A stretch of 64,000 nucleotides of DNA from Croceicoccus sp. (GCA_002694745.1 NZMY01000006.1:1-64000), one strand, 5' to 3'; shown: positions 46,191 to 54,174, numbered from the stretch's first letter. Translations and numbers: made by a program. The notes: generated from the sequence alone by a model not told the origin.

Positions 46191-46469
46191 TCACTCCATT
46201 TCGTCGGCGACTTCGTTCAGCGCGTCGGCGCGGTCGTCGCCGATGTCGTCGATCTCCTCGGCGCGGGCGTTGAGCGCGTCTTCCTGCGCGTCGGTCGGTG
46301 CCTCGTCGGCCATTTCCTCAAGCGCGGAGGCCTGATCGTCGCCGTAGTCCTCGACGGCATCAGCGCGTTCTTCCAGCGCGTCGCCCCGTTCCTCGACCGC
46401 AGAGTCGGGGCCGCAGGCGGTGACCGCGAAAAGGGCGGGCGCAGTGGCGAGCAGGATGAGCTTTTTCAT
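46191..46469 (-). CDS. small acidic lipoprotein with an internal repeat (hypothetical)
   Basis: A 92-residue protein with a lipoprotein signal: KK, a hydrophobic stretch, and the lipobox LFAVTAC (Cys19). The mature part is almost entirely Asp/Glu/Ala and helix-forming, with two related ~22-residue units (RADAVEDYGDDQASALEEMA and RAEEIDDIGDDRADALNEVA), a coiled-coil-like pattern. It lacks any enzymatic motif. The start ATG 46467-46469 is preceded by AAGGA. A strong terminator follows directly. A possible EcfG-type (general stress) promoter is at 46569-46593. The closest idea is an envelope-stress protein; the family is not recognised. Confidence 0.8.
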   Translation of the reverse strand: MKKLILLATAPALFAVTACGPDSAVEERGDALEERADAVEDYGDDQASALEEMADEAPTDAQEDALNARAEEIDDIGDDRADALNEVADEME

Positions 46470-46568
46470 GAAATAGGGTTCCTTCTGTTGCGCGCCGCGG
46501 CCCATGGCCAATCGAGGCCCCTGACGGGCGGCTGGCGGGGCGGCGCTTTCTGTTTCCGGCCCTCTTGC

Positions 46569-46593
46569 AACGGGCGAACGGCACGATGTTTCC
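46569..46593 (-). promoter_or_regulatory. possible EcfG general-stress promoter for the acidic lipoprotein
   Basis: On the minus strand GGAAA (46589-46593) and CGTT (46569-46572) are separated by exactly 16 bases; the EcfG consensus is GGAAC-N16-17-CGTT, so one base deviates. The predicted start would leave a ~94-base leader ahead of the ATG at 46469. Confidence 0.35.
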
Positions 46594-46632
46594 GAATTAA
46601 CCGGCTTGCCCGCGCGATGGCCGCATGGCGAA

Positions 46633-46660
46633 AGGCCCCGCAAGCGCGCTTGCAGGGCCT
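46633..46660 (-). terminator. near-perfect palindrome after the PLP decarboxylase gene
   Basis: AGGCCC-C-GCAAGCG followed by CGCTTGC-A-GGGCCT: 13 paired positions with one C/A mismatch and no loop beyond the centre. On the minus strand it is followed by TTTCG. It lies about 100 bases beyond the decarboxylase stop and is a plausible terminator. Confidence 0.5.
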
Positions 46661-46693
46661 CTCTGATTCCGGCGATTATGGTGCGTCGCGGCG

Positions 46694-46785
46694 TTCAGCG
46701 CAGCGAGATGACCCGGCCTGGCGCAGCGAGATCGCCCCGCCTAGCGCAGGGAAATAACCCGGCCTAGCGCAGCGAAATAACGTTA
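46694..46785 (-). repeat. 23-base tandem repeat, about four units, across the decarboxylase stop codon
   Basis: On the minus strand units read GTTATTTCGCTGCGCTAG, GTTATTTCCCTGCGCTAG, then two diverged copies (GCGATCTCGCTGCGCCAG and GTCATCTCGCTGCGCTGA), each starting 23 bases after the last. The first unit is the end of the decarboxylase gene (VISLR and stop); the others duplicate it after the stop. Similarity falls with distance from the gene. Confidence 0.8.
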
Positions 46786-47972
46786 TCCGAAACGCGCGGA
46801 TCGGCGCGATCGCCGCGATAGAGGCTGCTCATCGGCTCGTCCGACACGGCTTCCACCGGGCCGTCGCCGAAACCGTTGAACGCGGTGCGCATCGCCGCGC
46901 CATAGGCGCCCAGCATCCCGACCTCGATATAGTCGCCCGCGCGCATGTCGGCAGGCAGCGGGAACGGGCCTTCCATGTAATCGGCGTCGTCGCACGTCGG
47001 GCCATAGAACGCGAAATCGGCCGTCTCGGCGTCATTCTCGGGACCGGCCACGCGGCGGACCGGGAAGCGCCAGCCGATGTGGGCGGCATCGAACAAGGCG
47101 CCATAGGCACCGTCGTTGATGAACAGCTCGTTCTCGCGCCGCTTTTCGACGCGCACGATCATCGAGTTGTATTCCGCGCACAGCGCACGGCCCGGCTCGC
47201 ACCACAGCTCGGCGTTGTAGGCGATGGGCAGTTCGTAGAAATGGCGGTGGATGACCGAGAAATAATCCTCCAGCGGCGGAGGCTCCATCCCCGGATAGAC
47301 CGAGGGGAAACCGCCGCCCACGTCGATCATGTCGATCACGACGCTGGCCTCGGCAATCGCGGCGCGCACACGCTCAAGCCCCTGCACATAGGCGAAGGGG
47401 GTCATGGCCTGCGAACCGACGTGGAAGCACACGCCCAGCCAGTCGGCCTTTTGACGCACGGCCTGCAGCAGGCCCGCGGCATCGGTCAGGTCGACGCCGA
47501 ACTTGGCGGCGAGCGAAAGCTCGGAATATTCGGACGACACGCGCAGGCGCACGCACAGGCGCAGGTCCTTTGCCTCCACACCGTCGCGGGTGGTGGCGCG
47601 CACGATCTTGTCCAACTCGTCATGGCTGTCGAGGCTGAAGGTCTTGCAGCCATGCTCGAAATAGGCCTCGGCAATCGCGCGCTCGGTCTTGACCGGGTGC
47701 ATGAAGCACAGCGTCACGTCGCGGCCCAGAGTGCTGCGCACAAGCCGCACCTCGGCGATCGAGGCGACGTCGTAATGCGTCACGCCGCCGTCGTGCAGGA
47801 TCTGCAGCAGATCGGGCGAGGGATTGGCCTTGACCGCGTAGAGCACCTTGCCGGGGAACTTCCGGACGAAGAACTCCGCGGCCCGCCGCGCAGCATGCGG
47901 GCGGTTGAGGATAACCGGTTCGTCCGGCGAAAGGGCGCGGACTACAGCAGCGGCGTCAGGGAAAATGGACAA
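46764..47972 (-). CDS. type III PLP-dependent decarboxylase (ornithine/lysine decarboxylase-like)
   Basis: A 402-residue alanine-racemase-fold decarboxylase. The PLP lysine is Lys48 in VLYAVKANP; HVGSQAMTP near residue 175, DVGGGFPSVYPG near residue 210, EPGRALCAE near residue 255, and YGPTCDDADYM with the catalytic Cys near residue 340. It most likely makes putrescine (or cadaverine), feeding the carboxyspermidine genes 3-7 kb away. No ATG fits: a TTG at 47970-47972 (MSIFPDA) after GGGGG gives the family length, whereas the longer frame adds 36 atypical residues. The 3' end lies in a 23-base tandem repeat. Confidence 0.85.
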   Translation of the reverse strand: MSIFPDAAAVVRALSPDEPVILNRPHAARRAAEFFVRKFPGKVLYAVKANPSPDLLQILHDGGVTHYDVASIAEVRLVRSTLGRDVTLCFMHPVKTERAIAEAYFEHGCKTFSLDSHDELDKIVRATTRDGVEAKDLRLCVRLRVSSEYSELSLAAKFGVDLTDAAGLLQAVRQKADWLGVCFHVGSQAMTPFAYVQGLERVRAAIAEASVVIDMIDVGGGFPSVYPGMEPPPLEDYFSVIHRHFYELPIAYNAELWCEPGRALCAEYNSMIVRVEKRRENELFINDGAYGALFDAAHIGWRFPVRRVAGPENDAETADFAFYGPTCDDADYMEGPFPLPADMRAGDYIEVGMLGAYGAAMRTAFNGFGDGPVEAVSDEPMSSLYRGDRADPRVSDNVISLR

Positions 47973-48169
47973 TTCAAGGGACCCCCAGAGGTAGACATTC
48001 GACAAGAGCTGCCTTGCGGTTTGGAAGTCCCCATGGGGCAGCGGAGCGGGCGCATATAAGCGCCATGGACGAAAACGCAAGGTAATTTCGCGGTTTCCGC
48101 GCCGCTACCGAAAGCGCGGCAGGGCGGATTCTGTGTTCGGCGGGCCGTGCTGAAACGCGTGCCCGCGGA

Positions 48170-48733
48170 TCAGAATTGCACGTTCGGAACCTGATCCACC
48201 GTGCCCACTTCCGAATCGTCCAGCCGGTGGAAATCGGCATGGCGAAAGCCGAGCGCCCCGGCGAAGATCACCGCGGGAAAGCTCTCAATCCCGGTGTTAT
48301 AGCGCGACACCGCGGCGTTCAGCGCGCGGCGGGCGGCGGCGATCTTGTCCTCAATTTCGGAAAGTTCGCGCTGCAATTCCTGGAAATTGGCGCTGGCCTT
48401 CAATTCGGGATAGGCCTCTCCCAGTGCCAGCAGGCGGTCGAGCGCGACGGCGAGCTGTTCCTCGTTCCCCGAGCTTGGTCTTCCCGACGCGGCGCGGTTG
48501 CGCGCGGCGATCACAGCCTCGAGCGTCTCCGATTCGTGGGCGGCATAGCCCTTTACCGTGTTGACGAGATTGGGCACCAGATCGTGCCTTTGCCGCAATT
48601 GCGCGTCGATGTCGGCCACGCCCTGCCGCACCCTCTGGCGCAGCGAAACGAGGCGGTTATAGATGCCGATCACCAGCACGGCGATCACCACCAGCACGAC
48701 CAAAACGATAATCCAGCCCGTCATCGCCCGCAT
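48170..48733 (-). CDS. LemA family protein
   Basis: A 187-residue protein with one N-terminal membrane helix (about residues 4-24, WIIVLVVLVVIAVLVIGIYN) and a helical domain starting VRQGVADIDAQLRQRHDLVPNLV (in part) with YAAHESETLEAVIAARN; these are diagnostic of LemA. The C-terminal segment SFPAVIFAGALGFRHADF is also typical. Function unknown; LemA genes usually neighbour membrane or DUF3137-type genes, as here with a divergent DUF3137 gene 100 bases away. Start at ATG 48733, or the third codon later (48724). Confidence 0.88.
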   Translation of the reverse strand: MRAMTGWIIVLVVLVVIAVLVIGIYNRLVSLRQRVRQGVADIDAQLRQRHDLVPNLVNTVKGYAAHESETLEAVIAARNRAASGRPSSGNEEQLAVALDRLLALGEAYPELKASANFQELQRELSEIEDKIAAARRALNAAVSRYNTGIESFPAVIFAGALGFRHADFHRLDDSEVGTVDQVPNVQF

Positions 48734-48833
48734 TTCCCCTTGCGATTCGCCGTCTTGCTGCGCAGCCTAGCACCGCGTGGCTTGATGGAAAGAGCGACGG
48801 GCGACAGCCCGCGCCAACGCGTCGGAGTGGACG

Positions 48834-49784
48834 ATGATCGAATTGCCGCAGACACAAAGCCTGATGGCCGGCCCGCTTGGCGGCTGGCTGCGAGAGCAGA
48901 AGGCGATGCGCAGCGAAGCGCAGGCGGTGGCGCAAAAGCGCATCTGGACGTCGGTGCTGGTGCTTGGGCCGATCGTGCTTGTCGCTTGGCTTGCCCTGCC
49001 GGTGCCGCTGCAGGCCAAGCTGGCAGTCACCGGTGTGGTCGCCATGCTGGCATGGGCGTGGACGCGCGGACCGGTCAACGAGGCGCGCAAGTCGGTCAAG
49101 AGCGGGATAAACAAGGCCATCGCCGAATCGCTGGGACTACGCTTTACCATCGACAGCCTGCCCGGCACGGGTTTCCGCCGCGCCAAGGCGCTGGGCATGC
49201 TGCCGCGCCACGACCGCGCGAAATTTGAGGATCACTGGTCGGGCGAGATCGCCGGGCATCATTTCGAACTGCACGAAGCGAAGCTGGAGGAACGGCGCGG
49301 CAGCGGGAAGAACCGGCGCTGGGTCACGGTGTTCCAGGGCGCGATCATCACCATGCAATATGGCCGGGGCATCCATTCGCGCACGCTGCTGCTGCGCGAG
49401 GGGGTGCACCGCGGCTTTTTCGGCGGGCGCAAGGATTCGGTGAAGCTGGACGGCGAACGCTTCGAACCGGTCGAGATCGTGCATCCCGATTTCGAGGATG
49501 CCTTCGATGCGTGGACGACCGATCCGGTCGAGGCGCGCTATCTGATCCACCCCTCATACGTCGAGCGTCTGATCGACATCGAGAGGAGCTTTGCCGGCAA
49601 GGACATCTGCGCCCTGTTCGACGGGCGGCACGAGCGCGGCGACATGGTCATCGCGGTCCGCACCGGCAACATGTTCGAAAGCGGGCAGATGGATGCCGAC
49701 AGGGACGAACAGATGGTCGCGCGCACGATCGAGCAGTTCGGCACGCTGGCGCGGCTTGCCGAAACCATGAACGAGTTTCGCTGA
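48834..49784 (+). CDS. DUF3137 domain-containing membrane protein
   Basis: A 316-residue protein with two hydrophobic segments (about residues 43-80) and a C-terminal DUF3137 domain (HHFELHEAKLEERRG, GRGIHSRTLLLREG, DGERFEPVEIVHPDFEDAF in part). Members are uncharacterised and recurrently paired with LemA, which is divergent immediately upstream. ATG 48834. It converges on the carboxyspermidine decarboxylase gene over a 165-base region with two hairpins. Confidence 0.85.
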   Translation: MIELPQTQSLMAGPLGGWLREQKAMRSEAQAVAQKRIWTSVLVLGPIVLVAWLALPVPLQAKLAVTGVVAMLAWAWTRGPVNEARKSVKSGINKAIAESLGLRFTIDSLPGTGFRRAKALGMLPRHDRAKFEDHWSGEIAGHHFELHEAKLEERRGSGKNRRWVTVFQGAIITMQYGRGIHSRTLLLREGVHRGFFGGRKDSVKLDGERFEPVEIVHPDFEDAFDAWTTDPVEARYLIHPSYVERLIDIERSFAGKDICALFDGRHERGDMVIAVRTGNMFESGQMDADRDEQMVARTIEQFGTLARLAETMNEFR

Positions 49785-49881
49785 AGCGCATGCCCGCTGC
49801 ACCATGGTGCAGGTTCAGCGTCTGGGCCGGGCCGCTATGGTCATTCCCACGCTGCGGGGTGCCGTCGGGGGATGTGCGCTC

Positions 49882-49919
49882 GCGGGCCTTGGTGGCCCGC
49901 TCCCCGGCATGTCCGGGGA
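49882..49919. terminator. two adjacent hairpins between convergent genes
   Basis: GCGGGCC-TTGGT-GGCCCGC (49882-49900) is directly followed by TCCCCGG-CATGT-CCGGGGA (49901-49919). Both have perfect 7-base-pair stems with 5-base loops but no T-run. They lie between the DUF3137 stop and the carboxyspermidine decarboxylase stop, so they may act as a bidirectional terminator or a REP-like element. Confidence 0.45.
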
Positions 49920-49949
49920 CGCGGCGCTCATGGCCAGGGCAGGCGGCGG

Positions 49950-51122
49950 TCAGCTCAGCCGGTCGCGGAAATCGCGGTATCCGAAGCTTTTCACCTTTTC
50001 GAGCAGGCCGCTGTCCGAATCCCACAGCCAGATCGAGGGCAGCGGCACGCCGTTGAAGGTCGTGGTCTTGACCATCGAGTAATGCGCCTGATCGAGGAAG
50101 GCGAAGCGCGTGCCCACCTTCGCCTCGCCCGGAAGGCCGTAGTCGCCGATCACGTCGCCCGCGAGGCAGGATGGCCCGCCAAGACGGATCGGTTCGACAT
50201 CCTCGCGCTCGTGCAGCATGGCGGGGCGATAGGGCGCCTCGAGCACGTCCGGCATGTGGCAGGTGGCCGAGATGTCGGTGATGCCCAGAGGCATGCCGTT
50301 GTAATGCGTGTCGAGCAGCGTGCCCACCAGAATGCCCGCGTCCAGCGCCACCGCCTCGCCCGGCTCGAGATAGATCTTGCAGCCGGTCATGTCGCGCACG
50401 TCGATCAGGAACTGCACCAGCTCGTCGCGCTGATAATCGCTCCGCGTGATGTGGTGCCCGCCGCCGAAGTTCAGCCATTTGAGGTCGGGAATCACATATT
50501 CGATATGCGGCAGCAGCGCTTCCCAGGTGCGCTTCAGCGGCCCCAGATCCTGTTCGCACAGGGTGTGGAAATGGAGACCGTCGAGCCCCTCGACATGCTC
50601 CTCGGTCAGCTGGTCGACCGGGAAGCCCAGCCGCGAATGCGGGGCGCAGGGGTCATAGCGGGGCACCTCGCCCTCGGCATGGAGCGGGTTGACGCGCAGG
50701 CCGATGTCGAAGGTCTCACCCCGGTTGCGCGCGGCCTGAACAATATCGGCAAAGCGTTCGCGCTGCATCGGCGTGTTGAAGATGACATGGTCGGACAGGC
50801 GGCAGATCTCCTCCATGTCCTCGTCCTTGTAGGCCGCGCAGAAGGTCGCGATCTCGCCGTCGTAATGCTCGCCAGCCAGCATCGCTTCCCACAGGCCCGA
50901 GGTGCACACGCCGTCGAGATATTCGCCGATCATCGGCGCGACCGACCACATCGAAAAGGCTTTCAATGCGGACAGCACCTTGCAGCCCGAACGGTCGCGA
51001 ATATCGGCCAGAACGCGCAGGTTCTGCCGCAGCTTGGCGGCATCGACCACGAAGGCGGGGCTGTCGACGAGGTTGAGGTCGAAATCGGCAAAGGCTCCGG
51101 GATCGCCGGCGCGGGTTTCCAT
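49950..51122 (-). CDS. nspC: carboxynorspermidine/carboxyspermidine decarboxylase
   Basis: A 390-residue alanine-racemase-fold PLP enzyme releasing CO2 from carboxyspermidine to give spermidine (or the nor-homologue). The PLP lysine is Lys54 in LSALKAFSMW; LHFHTLCEQ, LNFGGGHHITR and EPGEAVALDAG are family motifs, and SATCHMPDVLEAPYRP carries the second-subunit Cys. The ATG overlaps the TGA of the VOC gene upstream (51122-51124). With the saccharopine-dehydrogenase-like gene at 52785 it completes the aspartate-semialdehyde route to spermidine, common in alphaproteobacteria lacking SpeD/SpeE. Confidence 0.92.
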   Translation of the reverse strand: METRAGDPGAFADFDLNLVDSPAFVVDAAKLRQNLRVLADIRDRSGCKVLSALKAFSMWSVAPMIGEYLDGVCTSGLWEAMLAGEHYDGEIATFCAAYKDEDMEEICRLSDHVIFNTPMQRERFADIVQAARNRGETFDIGLRVNPLHAEGEVPRYDPCAPHSRLGFPVDQLTEEHVEGLDGLHFHTLCEQDLGPLKRTWEALLPHIEYVIPDLKWLNFGGGHHITRSDYQRDELVQFLIDVRDMTGCKIYLEPGEAVALDAGILVGTLLDTHYNGMPLGITDISATCHMPDVLEAPYRPAMLHEREDVEPIRLGGPSCLAGDVIGDYGLPGEAKVGTRFAFLDQAHYSMVKTTTFNGVPLPSIWLWDSDSGLLEKVKSFGYRDFRDRLS

Positions 51123-51523
51123 CAGTCTATGTCCTTCGTATCGGGCGCGCCCATGCAGGCGATCCACCATGTAATGCCGCCCGGATCGCGAAAGCCGCCG
51201 CGATAGTCGTCACCGCGCCGCATCGGTTCCTGCACGCGGGTCGCGCCCAGCGAAAGCGCGCGGCGCCAGATATCGTCGACATCGGGCATGTAGAAGTGAA
51301 GATGCAGGTCGGTCGCGGGCCATTCGGCGCTGGACTGGCCCATCATCAGCACGGTTTCGCCGATGCGGATCGCGGCATGGCGGATGCGGCCGTCATCGTC
51401 CTGCATGACCGTCAGGCGCGTACCGCCGAACGCCTGCTCGACAAAGGACAGCGAGGCCTCGGGGTCGTCCAGAACCGCATAGGGCGAGATCGCGGGATAA
51501 CCCTGCGGTCTGAAATCGGTCAT
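51122..51523 (-). CDS. VOC family protein (glyoxalase/bleomycin-resistance superfamily)
   Basis: A 133-residue protein with the two-domain betaalphabetabetabeta layout of the PhnB-like VOC branch (AISPYAVLDDPEASLSFVEQAF, in parts; HLHFYMPDVDDIWRRAL; RGGFRDPGGITWWIA). No classical glyoxalase metal set is complete, so enzymatic activity is unclear. Its stop overlaps the nspC start, so it is probably translated with it. Function unknown. Confidence 0.82.
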   Translation of the reverse strand: MTDFRPQGYPAISPYAVLDDPEASLSFVEQAFGGTRLTVMQDDDGRIRHAAIRIGETVLMMGQSSAEWPATDLHLHFYMPDVDDIWRRALSLGATRVQEPMRRGDDYRGGFRDPGGITWWIACMGAPDTKDID

Positions 51524-51541
51524 GAGTGCTGCTCCTTTGCG

Positions 51542-51961
51542 TCAGTCCACGCAGATCGCGCGCACCGCCTTGCCGTCGACCACCTCGGCATAGCAGCCGA
51601 ACAGCGCGTCGTCGGCCTGACAGGTGCCCACGATCTGCCCGTCGGGGCCGTCGTCGGGCGCGGTCACGCATTTGCCGGTGCATTGCTGGTTGTCGGTGCA
51701 TTGCTGGCCCGCGTCGGGATAGGGATGCACGCACATCAGCGTCTGCGCCCTGCCCCTGCGGTCCAGCATGCCGCCCTGCGCCTGACACGCGGCGGCATCG
51801 GGCTGCGGCATGGCCGAGGCGACATCGCGCGGCATGTCGGGCACGGCGGCAGGGGCGCTGTCAGCCGGCGGATCGCCCTGACATGCGGCCAATGCCAATG
51901 CGCCTGCCAGCGCGCCGGCCAGCGCCCCTGCCCGCAACCACGCGGCCCTTCCTGCCTTCAT
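51542..51961 (-). CDS. cysteine-rich lipoprotein (hypothetical)
   Basis: A 139-residue predicted lipoprotein. The signal peptide has repeated AGALAGALAGALALAAC with the lipobox Cys near residue 27. After a Pro/Ala linker, the exported domain has eight cysteines in the pattern CQAQGG, CVHP, QQCTDNQQCTGKC, GTCQADD, GCYAE and CVD, likely four disulfides. No family is recognised. The start is ATG 51959-51961, chosen because it directly precedes the signal peptide. It lies inside the spermidine-gene cluster between a hydrolase and a VOC gene. Confidence 0.75.
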   Translation of the reverse strand: MKAGRAAWLRAGALAGALAGALALAACQGDPPADSAPAAVPDMPRDVASAMPQPDAAACQAQGGMLDRRGRAQTLMCVHPYPDAGQQCTDNQQCTGKCVTAPDDGPDGQIVGTCQADDALFGCYAEVVDGKAVRAICVD

Positions 51962-51978
51962 TCCCGCTCCTGCCATTT

Positions 51979-52782
51979 TCAGCGCGCATCGCCGGGCTGA
52001 TACGCAAGCCATTCGCTGACCAGAGCCGCAAAGCGCACCGGATCGCTCTCAGGCAGAAGATGGCCCGCGCCTTCGACCACTTCAAGCCGCCCCCGCGGCG
52101 CGATATCGGCCAGCGCACGGGCCGATATGGCAAAGGCAGGGCGGGTCTCCGTGCCCATCGCGGCGATCACGGGCAGGTCCAGCGCGCGAATCTCGTCCGC
52201 CGCGATCCTGATCGGCGGCGCGCCCTTGCCCATCAGCAGCGGGACCGTGCGGGCGTTGGACAGGGCGATGCGGCGGCGGTCTTCGGGCAGATCGGCGATA
52301 AAGCCGGGATGGCCGACATTGTCGAACAGGCGGTGCGCGGCGGCTTCCTCGCCCTGCTCGGCCAGCACTTCGGCGACGGGGCCGAAGCAGGCGGCGGCAT
52401 CGGCGCCGAACCGCCCGCGCCGATCGTCATCCTCGATAAAGCTGCCGATCACCGGTTCGTACAGGATCAGCGCCGCCACCAGATCGGGGCGGCGCATCGC
52501 CAGCAGCAAGGCGGGTTGGCAGCTATAGGACCAGGCGACGACGACCACGGGGGCATCCATGGTCGCGTCGATGAACTGCTCCATGTCGCGCGCGTGGCGC
52601 TCGCCGCCGAAATCGCTGCCGTCGCCGGTCCACGCGGCGGTGCCGAAATAGGAAAGCGTGATCGCCCGCGCATCGACATCGAAGGGCAGCGCGTCGAGCA
52701 CCGGCCCCCATGTGCGCGCATCGCCCAGCGCGCCATGGACGAAGAGGGTCGGGTGCGTGTCGGTCGTCCTCTCCTCTGGCAT
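51979..52782 (-). CDS. alpha/beta-hydrolase family protein
   Basis: A 267-residue protein with an alpha/beta-hydrolase layout: VHGALGDARTWGPVL near residue 15 (oxyanion region), nucleophile elbow VVAWSYSCQPAL near residue 83, acid near residue 205 (VIAAMGTETRP) and His near residue 245 (VEGAGHLLPE). The elbow reads A-W-S-Y-S, not the usual G-x-S-x-G, though the nucleophilic Ser is present. It follows the CANSDH-type gene by 2 bases. Substrate unknown. Confidence 0.8.
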   Translation of the reverse strand: MPEERTTDTHPTLFVHGALGDARTWGPVLDALPFDVDARAITLSYFGTAAWTGDGSDFGGERHARDMEQFIDATMDAPVVVVAWSYSCQPALLLAMRRPDLVAALILYEPVIGSFIEDDDRRGRFGADAAACFGPVAEVLAEQGEEAAAHRLFDNVGHPGFIADLPEDRRRIALSNARTVPLLMGKGAPPIRIAADEIRALDLPVIAAMGTETRPAFAISARALADIAPRGRLEVVEGAGHLLPESDPVRFAALVSEWLAYQPGDAR

Positions 52783-52784
52783 GA

Positions 52785-53996
52785 TCAGAACGGCAACGGT
52801 CCGTCGAGTTCCTCGACCGTCCAGGGCAGGCCGTGTTCGTTCAACATCTCCATGAAGGGATCGGGATCGAACTGCTCCATGTTGAACACGCCCTCACCCT
52901 TCCACTTGCCGGTCAAGATCATGGCTGCGCCGATCATCGCCGGGACGCCGGTGGTATAGCTGACGGCCTGGTTGCCGGTTTCCTCATACGCCTTTTCATG
53001 GTCGCAGATGTTCTTGATGTAGAACGTCTTTTCGCCCGATCCGTTTAGCGCTTCGCCCGTCGCGATGTCGCCGATATTGGTCTTGCCCTTGGTCGTCTCG
53101 CCCAGGCTGGACGGTTCGGGCAGCACGGCCTTGAGGAACTGCAGCGGAATGATCTCACGCCCCTCGTACATCACCGGGTCGATGCGGGTCATGCCCACGT
53201 TCTGCAGCACGGTGAGGTGCTTGATGTACTCTTCGCCAAAGGTCATCCAGAAGCGCGCACGCTCCATCTCGGGCACGAAGCGGGCGAGGCTTTCCAGCTC
53301 CTCGTGGTACATCATGTACATCGTCTTCTCGCCGACCTGTTCGAAATCGAAGGTCTGCTTGACGCCCATCGCGGGGGTCTCGACGAACTCGCCATTCTCC
53401 CAGTGACGGGCGGGGGCGGTCACTTCGCGGATGTTGATCTCGGGGTTGAAATTGGTCGCGAACGCCTGACCGTGATCGCCGCCGTTGCAGTCGAGGATGT
53501 CGAGCAGGCGGATGGTCTTCAATTTATGCTTCTTGAGCCACATCGCGAACACGCTGGTCACGCCGGGGTCGAAGCCGCTGCCCAGAAGCGCCATCAGGCC
53601 CGCATTCTTGAACTTGTCCTGATAGTCCCATTGCCAGTGATATTCGAACTTCGCGACGTCCTTGGGCTCGTAGTTGGCCGTATCCATGTAATGCACGCCC
53701 GCGTTGAGGCAGGCGTCCATGATCGACAAATCCTGATAGGGCAGCGCCAGATTCACAACGAGGTCGGGCTTCACTTCGTTGATCAGCGCGGTGGTCGCGG
53801 CGACATCGTCGGCGTCGATCGCGTGGGTGGGCACGGTCACGCCGGTGCGCTGCTTCACGCTGGCGGCGATCGCATCGCATTTGGACACGGTGCGGCTGGC
53901 CAGCACGATTTCGCTGAAGATGTCCGCATTCATGGCCATCTTGTGCACCGCGACCGAGCCGACCCCGCCCGCGCCGATCACCAGAACCTTGCCCAC
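52785..53996 (-). CDS. saccharopine-dehydrogenase-family carboxyspermidine dehydrogenase
   Basis: A 403-residue NAD(P)-dependent enzyme that reductively joins aspartate-beta-semialdehyde and putrescine (or diaminopropane). Rossmann motif VIGAGGVGSVAVHK opens the protein, with ASRTVSKCDAIA at the cofactor site, and MALLGSGFDPGVTSVFA and GKWKGEGVFNMEQFDPDPFM (quoted in part) are family segments. The start is a GTG at 53994-53996 (VGKVLVIG) with AAGGAG upstream; the longer 28-residue extension is not used. With nspC (49950) and the PLP decarboxylase (46764) it makes a putrescine-to-spermidine route. Product assignment (spermidine or norspermidine) is by family only. Confidence 0.9.
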   Translation of the reverse strand: MGKVLVIGAGGVGSVAVHKMAMNADIFSEIVLASRTVSKCDAIAASVKQRTGVTVPTHAIDADDVAATTALINEVKPDLVVNLALPYQDLSIMDACLNAGVHYMDTANYEPKDVAKFEYHWQWDYQDKFKNAGLMALLGSGFDPGVTSVFAMWLKKHKLKTIRLLDILDCNGGDHGQAFATNFNPEINIREVTAPARHWENGEFVETPAMGVKQTFDFEQVGEKTMYMMYHEELESLARFVPEMERARFWMTFGEEYIKHLTVLQNVGMTRIDPVMYEGREIIPLQFLKAVLPEPSSLGETTKGKTNIGDIATGEALNGSGEKTFYIKNICDHEKAYEETGNQAVSYTTGVPAMIGAAMILTGKWKGEGVFNMEQFDPDPFMEMLNEHGLPWTVEELDGPLPF

Positions 53997-54174
53997 AATG
54001 CATCTCCTTAAAGCGCGCCCCGCAGCATGGCGGGGCCATAAATCCATCAGTGCGCCGATATAGACCCGCATTGGTGACACGCAAGCGACAGCAGCGCGGC
54101 AAAGGGGGTGAAATCAAAGCTTTTGACAGCACAGGCGCTCGGCGGCACTGTCCGGCGGGTGGGGAAACGGGGGA

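Noticed and set aside
46694-46785. CRISPR-like repeat array
   Set aside because: Units are contiguous 23-base tandem copies without spacers, so this is not a CRISPR array; no cas genes occur in the window.
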